From contig JBBMNZ010000015.1 in NCBI GenBank assembly GCA_037954325.1, positions 11,262,501-11,326,500 of the forward strand: a stretch of DNA of 64,000 bases. The letters are read 5' to 3'. The position numbers and the translations under genes are program-made. Below the pieces are notes generated by a model that had not been told where the DNA came from, did no database searches, and saw only the letters and a program-made list of their open reading frames with translations. How positions within the stretch are numbered: position 1 is the first letter of the stretch; every line of letters starts with the position of its first letter. This document shows, one piece after another, positions 44,201 through 52,805 of the stretch. This DNA comes from Fistularia commersonii. Lineage: Eukaryota; Chordata; Actinopteri; Syngnathiformes; Fistulariidae.

Positions 44201-44441
44201 GTCCTGGGAGGTTGAAACTATTCCTAAGTGGGGCGGTATCTGAAGATGGTTTGTCCCGCTGCGGTCAGTGATGGCGGTTCGCCAGCACGCCAGTAGTTCA
44301 GCGTACCTTCGTCATGGTAATACTCAGAGAACATTTGTGTGGCGAGGAGAGAAAAAAAAAAACAGGCTGCAAATGTTCACGGTTCCACTACTAATCTATG
44401 GTAGGATTCAAGGTAGTACTTCCGGAAACAGTACTTTTTGC

Positions 44442-44474
<33 letters not shown>

Positions 44475-47400
44475 CGCTAGACGGTTGTCGTCATGGTTAC
44501 TGATGTCAGCCATGCTTTTGGGATCGCACACACGACATCAGCTGGAGACACCCAATGCATCGCGACAGCGACTGCATCTACGAGAGCCGTCCTTCAGCGG
44601 GTAAACAAACATGGCCAACAGGCAGCCGTCTGTCGCTGATGTTACTGTAGCCGTGCGTTACATCCTCCATGACTGTAGTCCAGTTTGGCTTCGTCGGCGC
44701 CCTCCCTCCCTCGCTGTCAGCCACCTTTCCGACGTCTTCCCATGCTACTTCCTGTGTCCTCCCCCCTCTTTCTCACTGGCTGTTGGTGATGTACCAGCAG
44801 TCAGGATGGTGGTTAGCATGCACTAACCATTTTTTGGGTAAACTAGCCACAGGCACTTTCCCAGACTAGCCACACTAACGTTACTTAAATAGTCACGGCC
44901 ACTGCCCCAACTAGCCATGCTGCCTGTCCCCAATTACCCATACCCTCTGTCCTCTACTAGCCACGCAGATTACCCAGCGGTAGCCATGCCCACTTTCACA
45001 GATTAGCCTCACTAACTATCCCTGACTACTCATGCCCTCTGCTGCAAACTATCCACACCCACTGTCCCCTACTAGCCTTGCTGACTGTACCTAGCTAGCA
45101 ATACGCACTGTCCCCAACTAGCCACATGCACTTTCTGAGAGTGGCCTCTTTAGCTGTCTCTCTCTGCTCATGCCCATTGGTGCCAACTAGCCATACCCAC
45201 TGTCCTTAACTAGCCTTGCCACTTGTCCCCAACTACCTACACCTGTTGTTCCCAACTAACCATGCCCTCTACCGCCAACCAGCCTCTTATTCTTTTTCAC
45301 CAAATAAGTGAGTGAATGATTCATTTTTTTCAAATGATTTTATTGTCCGTATGAAGCTATTAATTTATTGTATTTTTCTATGATTTATATTAGTATTATT
45401 TTTTTTTTTTAAATCTCAGCATTTTTCATGTTTATGATTTCATGAATTTAATGATTTACTTCCAGATTTTTTAAAGATATGTTTTCCACCCCTACTCCCG
45501 CATATTTTATTATTATTTGCAGGGTTCTGTTGGTTGCCCATGTTTAGCAAGGAAAATAAACATCGCCCTGTTTCCACCCGACGTAGATGTACATGAGGGC
45601 GCAGTTTGACTACGACCCAGCAGAGGACGAGCTGATCCCGTGCCGGGAGGTCGGGCTGAAGTTTAGCACTGGCGACGTCATCCGGATCATCAACAAGCAG
45701 GATCCCAACTGGTGGCAGGGCCGGGTGGAGAGCAGTGCCGCCAACTACGCCGGCCTCATCCCCTCGCCGGAGCTACAAGAATGGTCCGCGGGCCGCCTCC
45801 TCTCTTTGGGTCAAGCTCTGTTAGGCTAGGAAGTGTCTCGTGATGTACAGCAATTCTTGCTTTTGTTATTAAGTGGATGTTTTGAGGAAGGGTTAAAAAA
45901 AGGGGGGAGGATGTAGTGTTCAAATATTATATTATTATATCATTATATCATATATTATATCATAATAATTTTTTACAATTGTAAACAAACATGCAGCTGG
46001 GCTAAAGCTCGAGTGGGAATTCTCCTTTGACAAGAAGGCCAATGCCTAACTGCTAACAGTATGGTTAGCTAACCGCTAACAGTTTGGTTAGCTGTCAGCG
46101 GTTGTCCGTTAGCTGTGGCCTATCTTGACATTTGTTTGTTTTTTTTAATCCATCTATCCATATCTATTGATGTGTCTGTTTGTCAATGTATCGATCGATT
46201 GATCTGTCTGTCTATTAATCTGCCAATGAATCTATTAATGATCGATTAATCAGTCTACAATCTGTTCGTCCATCTATCCTATGTACAAATCTTTTACATC
46301 TAGCGATTTTTACATCTATCTTTTAAATTGTCTGAGCAATTTATTTATCTATCTGTAACGATACGTCTGTTTGTTAAGGTATTGATCGATCAATCTGTCA
46401 ATGTATTAATCTGACTGTCAATGTGTTACAGATCGATCTATCGATCTGTCTCTGTACCCTTCTATGTACAAATCTATCAGGTGATGATCAATCGATCTAT
46501 TGACTTTTTTCCATCTATCTTTTGGATTGCCTTATCAAATGATCTATCTATCTATATCTATTGATCTGTCTATTTGTCAGTGTAACAAGCGATCGATCTG
46601 TCTATTTATTACAGTAATTTGTCCGACCGTCAATATATCCACTGATTGATCGATTGATCAATCTATTGATCTGTCTGTATTTCCTTATATGTACAGATTT
46701 ATCAATCATCGATCAATCTATTAATTGTCTATCTTTCTAATTGTTTGTTCAATTGATCCATCTGACTATTGGCCAGTTGACCTATCTATTATTATTATCT
46801 ATTATTTAGCGGTCTATTGATCTGTCTGTCTTCTATTATTGTCTACAATTCATTGATCTATCGATCAGTCTTATCTCTGTCTATCTGTCAGTGCATCAGT
46901 CTGTCCATCATTGATCAGTCTATTGATCTGTATGTCTACCATCTATCTATGGATGGATCTGTCCATCCGTTTGAAGTGTGTTCTCCTTGGCAGGAGGGCA
47001 GCGAGTAAGAGCAAGGCCCGGGAGGGAGGCCAGTCCTGCAGCCCGTTCGGGAAGAAGAAAAAGTGCAAAGACAAATACCTGGCCAAGCACAGCTCCAGTG
47101 AGTCTGCTCTCATCTTCCTCCTCTTCCTCCTTTTCCCTTCACTTCCTGCCTCACCTCGACCTCTCGCTCCTCACCTGCAGTATTCGACCAGCTCGATGTC
47201 ATCTCCTACGAGGAGGTGGTCCGCCTGCCGGCTTTCAAGAGGAAGACCCTGGTGCTCATCGGTAAGGCCCTGGGGTGGAAAAAAAAATTGTTAAAAACAA
47301 ATGTTAATAACAATAGTAATTAACCATTTGTAATTAACCAGTAGTTAAATAGTTAAAGTTTATGTAACATATCAGCAGATTAAGATTTAACTTTTTAATT

Positions 47401-49470
47401 TAAGTTTTTTTTTTTTTTTTAAAAGCCACGCAAAAATATTTTTACCTAGCCTTTATACTTGTCTATTAACACGGTTATTACACGTTGGTCCTGATGTTGC
47501 GCTCCAGGAGCTCCCGGTGTCGGACGGAGCCACATCAAGAACGCACTGCTGACCAAGTACCCCGAGAAGTTTTGCTACCCTGCACCCCGTAAGTCACCCC
47601 ACAATGCTACATATAAATAGCATAAAGCTACATGTAAATAGTCTAAAGCTATGTGTAAATAGCAGTGAATTTAGCTCCTGTAGGCTTATTTTGAGGGGGG
47701 GTGCTTTCCAACATCACCATGGCAACATCTTCCTCCACAGTTTGAGCCCCGCGCCTTTTCCCAACAGCGCGCTTGTTTTTTTATTTTTTTTGCGTGCCCG
47801 TCAGTCTCCGCGGTAACAGAGTTGACCCGGGTTCTCCTCTTCACGCGGTGCAGACACCACCAGACCCCAGCGCAAGGACGAGGAGAACGGCCAGGAATAC
47901 TTCTTCATCTCCAACGACGCCATGACCAAGTCCATCTCCAATAATGAGCTGCTGGAGTACGGGAGCTTCCAGGGCTTCATGTTCGGCACCAAAATCGAGA
48001 CCATCCAGAAGATCCACGAGCAGGGAAAGGTTGCCCTGCTGGACGTAGAGCCACAGGTCGGGTCGGTTTGTTCCTTTGACATCAACATTCCCACAGTTAC
48101 CAAAAGCATTAATGTATGGTGAGATGTTTTTGGATGGCCAGGATGAACTTTTTACTGGACACGAGAGCTTGGCTCTGATTTGACGGTGTTTCTGACGGAG
48201 GGGGGGGGGGAAGGACCTTCTGCCTCGGCTCACTGGTTAGATAGTACCACACCAGGAACGTCGATTTACAAACAAAAACCCGCTTCAGTATTTTTTTGCT
48301 GTGTTTGTTGACGTTCTTTGATGGCAACAGCTTCCTTTGATTGGCCGTTGGGTCATATGTCCTGTTACTCATGATTGGTCCCTTCCAAAGGTGGCCTGTT
48401 CCAACATGGGCTACCCCCGCCTTTACTGGATATTCCAAAGAAGGTCCCTTTCTCCTGATGGAACGTTTTATCTACTGTTTAGTCACTACCGTGGTGTATT
48501 TGTTGTTCCATCATGAGTACTGTACTTTGATTGTCTGTTTCATAGTGCCCTCCTCCACCCTGGTTGGTTGGTTGGTTGGGTCCATCATGAGTTCCTCTCT
48601 CCTTATTGGCCATAGTGCCATCTTCCGTTGTAGTCAGTTGACTCCATCATGTATGCCTTTACTAATATTGGTTGTACCGTCATATGTACTGTACTTTGAT
48701 TGGTTGTTCCACCTTGTTAAGTTGGTTGGTTGGTTGGTTGGTTGGATCCTTCATGTGTTCCTTACTCCTGATTGGCTGTTCCATTGTGCCATATCCCATC
48801 CTAGTTGGCTGGCTCCATCATTTATGCCTGTTCTGTTATTGGTTGCTCAGTCATGTTTACTGTACTTTGGCTGTTCCATAGTACCTCAGTTACCCTTATT
48901 GGTTCTTCTAAAAAGTTCTTCAACTGGCGGTTCCTGCAACGTGCATCCCTCCATCTCATGTCTTCCTGCATCCGATTGGATGTGTCATAATTTGTTCCTT
49001 CGCCCGGATCAGTTGTATTTCTCCTTATGGCGTCTGAAATGTGTCCAGGTGACGTTCCGCTAGCATGGCTTTCCTGTGAGATTAGCCAGCAAGGCTAACC
49101 TGAACTTCCTCATTTCTTGTCTCCCTCTGGTACTCCAGACCTTGAAGGTTCTGCGGACCGCTGATTTCGCCCCCCTGGTAGTGTTCATCGCGCCCACCAC
49201 CACCGCCCCGCAGGTGACTTGCTCCACCCGAACGCACCACCAAGCACGCCTACATACAAACAGCAATGCTAATCCCTCTGCCTCCGCCCCCAGACAGAAA
49301 ATCTGCAGGCGATCCAGAAGGACTCGGACGAGATCCTCGCCACCTACCGGCACTTCTTCGACGTGACACTGGTCAACAACGACGTGGACGAGAGTGTGAG
49401 GGGCGTGGAGGAGGCCATGGAGCAGGCCGCCTCGGCGCCACAGTGGGTCCCTGTGTCGTGGGTGTACTAG
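37708..49470 (+). CDS. mpp1: membrane palmitoylated protein 1 (p55 MAGUK scaffold), twelve exons, 467 aa
   Basis: MAGUK scaffold that links glycophorin C and protein 4.1 to the membrane skeleton in red cells and acts in neutrophil polarity. Exons: 37708-37830, 40026-40154, 41304-41382, 42684-42769, 42865-42933, 45587-45783, 46994-47097, 47181-47261, 47508-47588, 47854-48056, 49139-49213, 49294-49470; the sum is 1404 bases. Human MPP1 is 466 aa and is matched throughout. The PDZ domain (about 74-155) has the GVTL loop at 85-88 and ARILHGGMIHRQGSLHEGDE. The SH3 domain (about 163-228) has AQFDYDP and NWWQGRVE. The HOOK/4.1-binding segment is KKKKCKDKYLAKHSS at 248-262. The guanylate-kinase-like domain (about 283-452) has a degenerate P-loop GAPGVGRSH at 290-298, so it is expected to be catalytically inactive. 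It ends WVPVSWVY. Two donors are weak (exon 6 GTCCGC, exon 10 GTCGGG). Confidence 0.97.
37831..40025 (+). other. mpp1 intron 1
   Basis: 2.2-kb intron. (GT)n and (AT)n are at 38620-38712, CA/GT tracts at about 38290-38315 and 39515-39580, and the rest is AT-rich. No internal gene was recognised. Confidence 0.7.
40026..40154 (+). CDS. mpp1: mpp1 exon 2
   Basis: Residues 42-84, linker with VFTNGSAGQPNGS and VAFEKNPSEPM entering the PDZ domain. The acceptor is GCCAG and the donor ATG|GTGCGT. Confidence 0.93.
40155..41303 (+). repeat. mpp1 intron 2, almost wholly a CA-rich minisatellite
   Basis: From about 40175 to 41200 the + strand is built of imperfect units around 'cacacacaaagaaatacaca', 'agcacacatggacacac' and 'aatatactgcactatacaca', a higher-order pattern of about 100-120 bp. 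It is followed by (GT)n at 41241-41283 directly before the exon 3 acceptor. Long Thr-His and Cys-Val open frames on both strands are artefacts. Confidence 0.9.
41304..41382 (+). CDS. mpp1: mpp1 exon 3 (PDZ)
   Basis: Residues 85-110, GVTLKLNDKQRCTVARILHG, the carboxylate-binding loop and second strand. The acceptor is TACAG and the donor G|GTACTT. Confidence 0.95.
41383..42683 (+). repeat. mpp1 intron 3, AT-rich 'attgctaatttaatagcta' satellite
   Basis: About 41550-42460 consists of some 25-30 imperfect units of about 30-35 bp, each with 'ttttattgctaatttaatag' and 'ctactttttaagg' words. (AT)n is at 42505-42545. Confidence 0.8.
42684..42769 (+). CDS. mpp1: mpp1 exon 4 (PDZ)
   Basis: Residues 112-139, SLHEGDEIAEINGKSVTNQS to LTKIL. 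The acceptor is CTCAG and the donor CTG|GTGAGC. Confidence 0.95.
42865..42933 (+). CDS. mpp1: mpp1 exon 5 (end of PDZ)
   Basis: Residues 140-162, KETNGVVTMKIIPHQQSKSR. The acceptor is CCCAG and the donor GAG|GTGAGA. The preceding intron is 95 bp. Confidence 0.95.
42934..43058 (+). other. start of mpp1 intron 5
   Basis: Short unremarkable intron sequence before the dispersed repeat. Confidence 0.6.
43059..43535. repeat. complete dispersed fish repeat with expanded 'gtgaatg' middle, mpp1 intron 5
   Basis: Shows all parts in order: head 'ccatgttctccctgtgtctg' (43067), 'catatgcagaaggtccac' (43094), a 'gtgaatgaaagggtgaat' array (43137-43440), then 'ccccgtctctcatctaatca' (43458) and an 'aaatgaatgaataaatg' end. 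It is the key copy that links the other arrays in the window. Confidence 0.8.
43536..44825 (+). other. mpp1 intron 5, middle part
   Basis: Mixed sequence with a poly-G run at 44459-44474. About 44600-44825 resembles 6990-7140. No exon was recognised in either strand. Confidence 0.5.
44826..45295. repeat. 'ccccaactagccatgccca' tandem repeat, mpp1 intron 5
   Basis: About 12-15 imperfect units of 30-40 bp built on 'ccaactagccacacccactgtcc'-like sequence. A short version occurs at about 7250-7300. Confidence 0.75.
45587..45783 (+). CDS. mpp1: mpp1 exon 6 (SH3)
   Basis: Residues 163-227 plus two bases of Trp228. MYMRAQFDYDPAEDELIPCR, then NWWQGRVESS and LIPSPELQE. The acceptor is CGTAG. The donor TG|GTCCGC is non-consensus after GT but is the only one that joins in phase to exon 7. 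Confidence 0.93.
45784..46993 (+). repeat. mpp1 intron 6, degenerate GATC/TCTA-rich repeat
   Basis: About 46150-46960 is an imperfect array of 'gatcgatctgtctatttgtc' and 'aatctatcaatc' words, a decayed tetranucleotide (GATN)-type repeat. No other element was recognised. Confidence 0.75.
46994..47097 (+). CDS. mpp1: mpp1 exon 7 (HOOK, 4.1-binding)
   Basis: Residues 229-262 with SCSPFGKKKKCKDKYLAKHS. The lysine cluster is the protein 4.1 site. The acceptor is GGCAG and the donor CCA|GTGAGT. Confidence 0.95.
47181..47261 (+). CDS. mpp1: mpp1 exon 8
   Basis: Residues 264-289, FDQLDVISYEEVVRLPAFKR to LVLI, the entry into the guanylate-kinase-like domain. The acceptor is TGCAG and the donor CG|GTAAGG. 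Confidence 0.96.
47508..47588 (+). CDS. mpp1: mpp1 exon 9 (degenerate P-loop)
   Basis: Residues 291-316, APGVGRSHIKNALLTKYPEK. The acceptor is TCCAG and the donor CC|GTAAGT. Confidence 0.95.
47854..48056 (+). CDS. mpp1: mpp1 exon 10 (GUK core)
   Basis: Residues 318-384, TTRPQRKDEENGQEYFFIS through GSFQGFMFGTKIETI to LLDVEPQ. The acceptor is TGCAG. The donor CAG|GTCGGG is weak in the intron half. Confidence 0.95.
48057..49138 (+). repeat. mpp1 intron 10 with ~170-bp degenerate tandem repeat
   Basis: About 48340-49030 holds units with 'gtactgtactttgattggt' at roughly 48515, 48687 and 48857, with 'tggttggttggttgg' runs and 'ccatcatgagttcc'. The open frame of 240 codons across it has no domain and is an artefact. 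Confidence 0.7.
49139..49213 (+). CDS. mpp1: mpp1 exon 11
   Basis: Residues 385-409, TLKVLRTADFAPLVVFIAPT. The acceptor is TCCAG and the donor CAG|GTGACT. The next intron is 80 bp. Confidence 0.95.
49294..49470 (+). CDS. mpp1: mpp1 exon 12 (C-terminus)
   Basis: Residues 410-467 and TAG. TENLQAIQKDSDEILATYRH through LVNNDVDESV to PQWVPVSWVY, which matches the human C-terminus exactly over its last ten residues. Confidence 0.97.
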   Translation, partial: TENLQAIQKDSDEILATYRHFFDVTLVNNDVDESVRGVEEAMEQAASAPQWVPVSWVY

Positions 49471-50040
49471 ACGGATGCTACCAGCACCAAAAAAAACTTG
49501 TATTTGTCCCAAAAAAGGCTGTGCAATATCACTCCTTCCTTCATTCCCCCCCACGTGTGCATTTAAACATATTGGAGAAAAGAAAGCAATATGTAGAAAA
49601 AAAAAATTTATTACACAGTGATAAACCTCGACAGGGACGCTTCTTCGTGTTTGTGCTTCGGGCTGTTTTTTTTGTTTTGTTTTTTTAGGGGCTTTTTGAA
49701 TGCGAGAAAATGCGAAATAGGACCGTAACTGTGAATGATGTCTCTCTTTTCCTTCTTCTTCTTCATCTTAGTTGGTTTGTGGAAAAAAAAAACAACAACA
49801 GCATTCTCTCCACGTCACGTCCCATAACTGTATACCTCACGAGGTACTGTGAAGGCACTTTTGAAGGTTTAAAAAAAAAAAAGGAAAAGTGAGTATGAAA
49901 ATAATAAAATGGATTTTACCAGCTCTGGTCCTGCGGCTTGTGTCACTCTTTGTTGCCACGGAGATCCTGTCTGCATGCCAAAGTGCCCTTGGGCAAGTTT
50001 TGAACTGTTTAGCCTTCAAAATAAAAGCACGTCTTTCCTG
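49471..50040 (+). other. mpp1: mpp1 3' untranslated region
   Basis: Follows the stop. AATAAA occurs at about 49901 and within 'caaaataaaagc' near 50019, both plausible poly(A) signals. Confidence 0.5.
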
Positions 50041-50439
50041 CCAAAAGAGGAATCAAAGCATAATTTTAAACAAATATATAAATGTAACAAATATGGCTCC
50101 CATATAAGAGACATCATTGCTGAGGTAAGTGTCTTTTGCCTTGGGAAAAAAATGGTCAATGATAAAATAAGCATTTTGCATATTTAATTAATTTAGGAAA
50201 TTTTGACAAATTATCGCATTTTTATTAATCGGTTAATTTAGTTAAATTTAATTCAAATTTTTTATTCAATTAAGCACATTTTTGATACATGTATTTTTTT
50301 TATTGTATGTCTTTCATGGTACAAATAATTAATACATTTACATTTGATACAAAAGCACGCAGCGTTCATTGGATGGTCATGGTAATGGTGGAGAGACAGC
50401 ACTTAACTTGGAGTGATTACCTGTGGATCACAAGGCCAT

Positions 50440-51080
50440 GTATAGAGACAGACAATGGTTCACTCGTTGATATTCCCACCTCACAGCGAGAAGGTCTGTG
50501 ACTCCATCATGACTGGAGTCTCTGTGAGGGGTCTCCAGGCTCCCATGTTCTCTTGAACGGGTTCTCCGTGTGTAAGATCTACCCGTTCTCCCCTGCCTCC
50601 ATGGGTTGTCTCCATGTTCTACTGTCTCGGTTCTCTCCGGGTTCTCCAAACTGGAATCTTTTCAATCAAATGCCAATGTTCTCTCCATATTCTCCTGATA
50701 GGGCTCTGTATGTGTGGAGTCTCCACATTCTTCTGCCTGGGTTCTCATTATGTGAAGTCCTCATGTTCTTCTGCCTGGGTTCTCTGTGTGCCATCTCCAT
50801 GTTCTCTCGCCTGGAATCTCATTATGTTGAGTCTCCACATTCTTCTGGCTGGGTTCTCCACGTTCTTCTGTCTGGGTTCTCATTATGTTGGGTCTCAGTG
50901 TCCTTCCCCTTTGGTTCTCTCCATGTTCTTCTGCCTGGGTTCTCAATATGTTGAATCTCAACATTCTTCTGCCCTGGTTCTCTATTCGTGGAGTCCCCAT
51001 GATCTCCTGGTTGGGTCCACTATGTGCGGGGGTCTCCCATATCCAGAGCCAGTCAGCCGGTTTACTGAAGATTCTGAAAT
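50440..51080. repeat. 'ggttctcctgcctgggttctc' minisatellite between mpp1 and vamp2
   Basis: About 12-14 imperfect ~40-bp units with 'ctccatgttcttctgcctgg' and 'gttctcattatgttgagtct'. It begins after 'cccacctcacagcgagaagg' (50479), the usual left part of the dispersed fish repeat, so the expanded unit corresponds to the head of that element. A short version lies at 37205-37310. Confidence 0.8.
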
Positions 51081-51540
51081 GGTCGATTAATGCAGCAGAG
51101 ATGGTGAGCGGCCTCTTGTCCATCTTTCCTCCCTCGTATTTCTGGTCTCGTGGAGCACATTATTATTATTGTTATTATTATTATTATTCACCTGTCATGT
51201 TTACAGTTTTTAGTTTTATGTTTATTTTTTAAAAATCCTGGTAATGAAATTAATAAAGCAAAGGGGCCTAAAATGAGCAAAGTCATTTAGAGTCAACTGT
51301 AGGGACTATTTACCTTCACGGATGTTTTCACCGGAAGTCGGAAGTGACCGTGTTCCCACGCGCCCCCCCCACATCCCCACGCGTGAACACCCCCCCCCCC
51401 CTTCCCACACCATAACGCCATTTTGTGTCACAACACACCTGCGGTTTAAGTCAGGCGCCGTGGACGCGACAACAAGTGTGTTTAGAATGAAAAAAATAAT
51501 AATAATTATTAATTAAAAAAAACAGCACGTCACGCGTGGG
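51081..51540. other. mpp1-vamp2 spacer
   Basis: (ATT)n at 51160-51188 and C-runs at 51364-51402. Nothing else was recognised. Confidence 0.5.
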
Positions 51541-51996
51541 GAGAAGCAGGTTGTCAATCACCGCCCCGCGCGGAGGGATAACAACAGTGGTGAAACGGCC
51601 GGGTCTATTTGACGCACCATTTCGCGCACGGATCCCGCCGCGGCTGACGTCACCGAGCCATCTTTGTCCGCCTAATCCCGAAGTGTTTGTTCCACCTTCC
51701 GCCCGGACCCGTAGCGCCATTAGCCCCGCAGGTGCCGCATCGCCGTCCGACGCGAGGAGGAGGGGGGGAAGAAAAAATCAGGATAGAATAATAAAAAGAG
51801 GGGGGAGTGCTTGTAGCGAGGAGGTGGGGGGAACCGCGGCTCGGCTCAGTGGCGGATACAAGCCAGTGCTCCTCCTCGGGTATATAGGCAGCGAAGCGCC
51901 GCGGTAACCGTCTAAAGGGTGCCAGAGAGGGTCGAGAGGAGCAAACCGCATCCCCTGTTTGCCAGCCACGCTTCCAGTCCGACACAACCAGAAAAA
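51541..51996 (+). promoter_or_regulatory. vamp2: vamp2 promoter and 5' untranslated region
   Basis: A CpG-rich block precedes the vamp2 first exon. TATATA at 51881-51886 in a GC-rich setting is a good TATA box, predicting transcription from about 51910 and a leader of about 85 bases. 'tgacgtcac' at 51645-51653 is a CRE-like site. Confidence 0.6.
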
Positions 51997-51998
51997 AT
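51997..51998 (+). CDS. vamp2: vamp2 exon 1 coding part (AT of the split ATG)
   Basis: 'gaaaaaatgtgagtata': the consensus donor GTGAGT begins at 51999, so only A and T of the initiation codon are in exon 1. Read unspliced, this ATG would meet TGA at once. Confidence 0.88.
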
Positions 51999-52742
51999 GT
52001 GAGTATAATTTTTTGATTCCCTGTCAAAATAATAATAAATCCCGGTTTATTCCCCCCCCTCCCTGACGGTGCTGTTTAAAGGGTGGTTCTGGCCGGCTAG
52101 CTATTTTTTTCACCCCCCCCCCCCCCCATATCATTCCGCCCCGCGTTGGCTCGCTCTATTGCGGATGATTCGACTGTGAGAGGTCGGTGAAGCACACCCC
52201 TCCTCCCCTCTGCGCGTCGTCTTTTAAGCTTACACCGGCCTAACCTTGGATGAGGAGAAGCCGCCGAATGCTAATTATTTATTTTTAAAAGAAGCGAAAC
52301 AACCGTTGCTTGTCTTCACCGGCCATTTCCAGCGAACCCCCCCTCCCCTCCTCCGCCACCCCTTTTCGTCGTCGTCTTCTCCCCACATCCAGAACCCCGC
52401 CATGTTATTTTATCATCCGCCGTCCCGGGGCCGATGGCCGTTATTCGCCACGCACTTCATTCCGGTTCGAACTGGTTTGGGGGGACGCAGTCGGCGTCTG
52501 TTAACCACGGAGGGCTAATTTTTTATTTTATTTTATTTTATTTTTACCGGTGAAACACACACACACAGCAGGCGATGACGCCCTGTTTTATTAATTAATT
52601 AATTTATTTATTGCTAAAAAATTATTAAAAAAAATCCTGATATTCCATCTGTTTTTTTTTAACGGAAACAGGAGCGATTAAGCTAATTCCAGAAGGGCAC
52701 CGCGGTAAATTAGCCGTGTCACGAAAAGAAGATGCGACGTTT

Positions 52743-52805
<63 letters not shown>

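Noticed and set aside
48341..49063. 240-codon open frame inside mpp1 intron 10
   Set aside because: It runs through a ~170-bp degenerate repeat; repeated LVGWLVG words are repeat translation.
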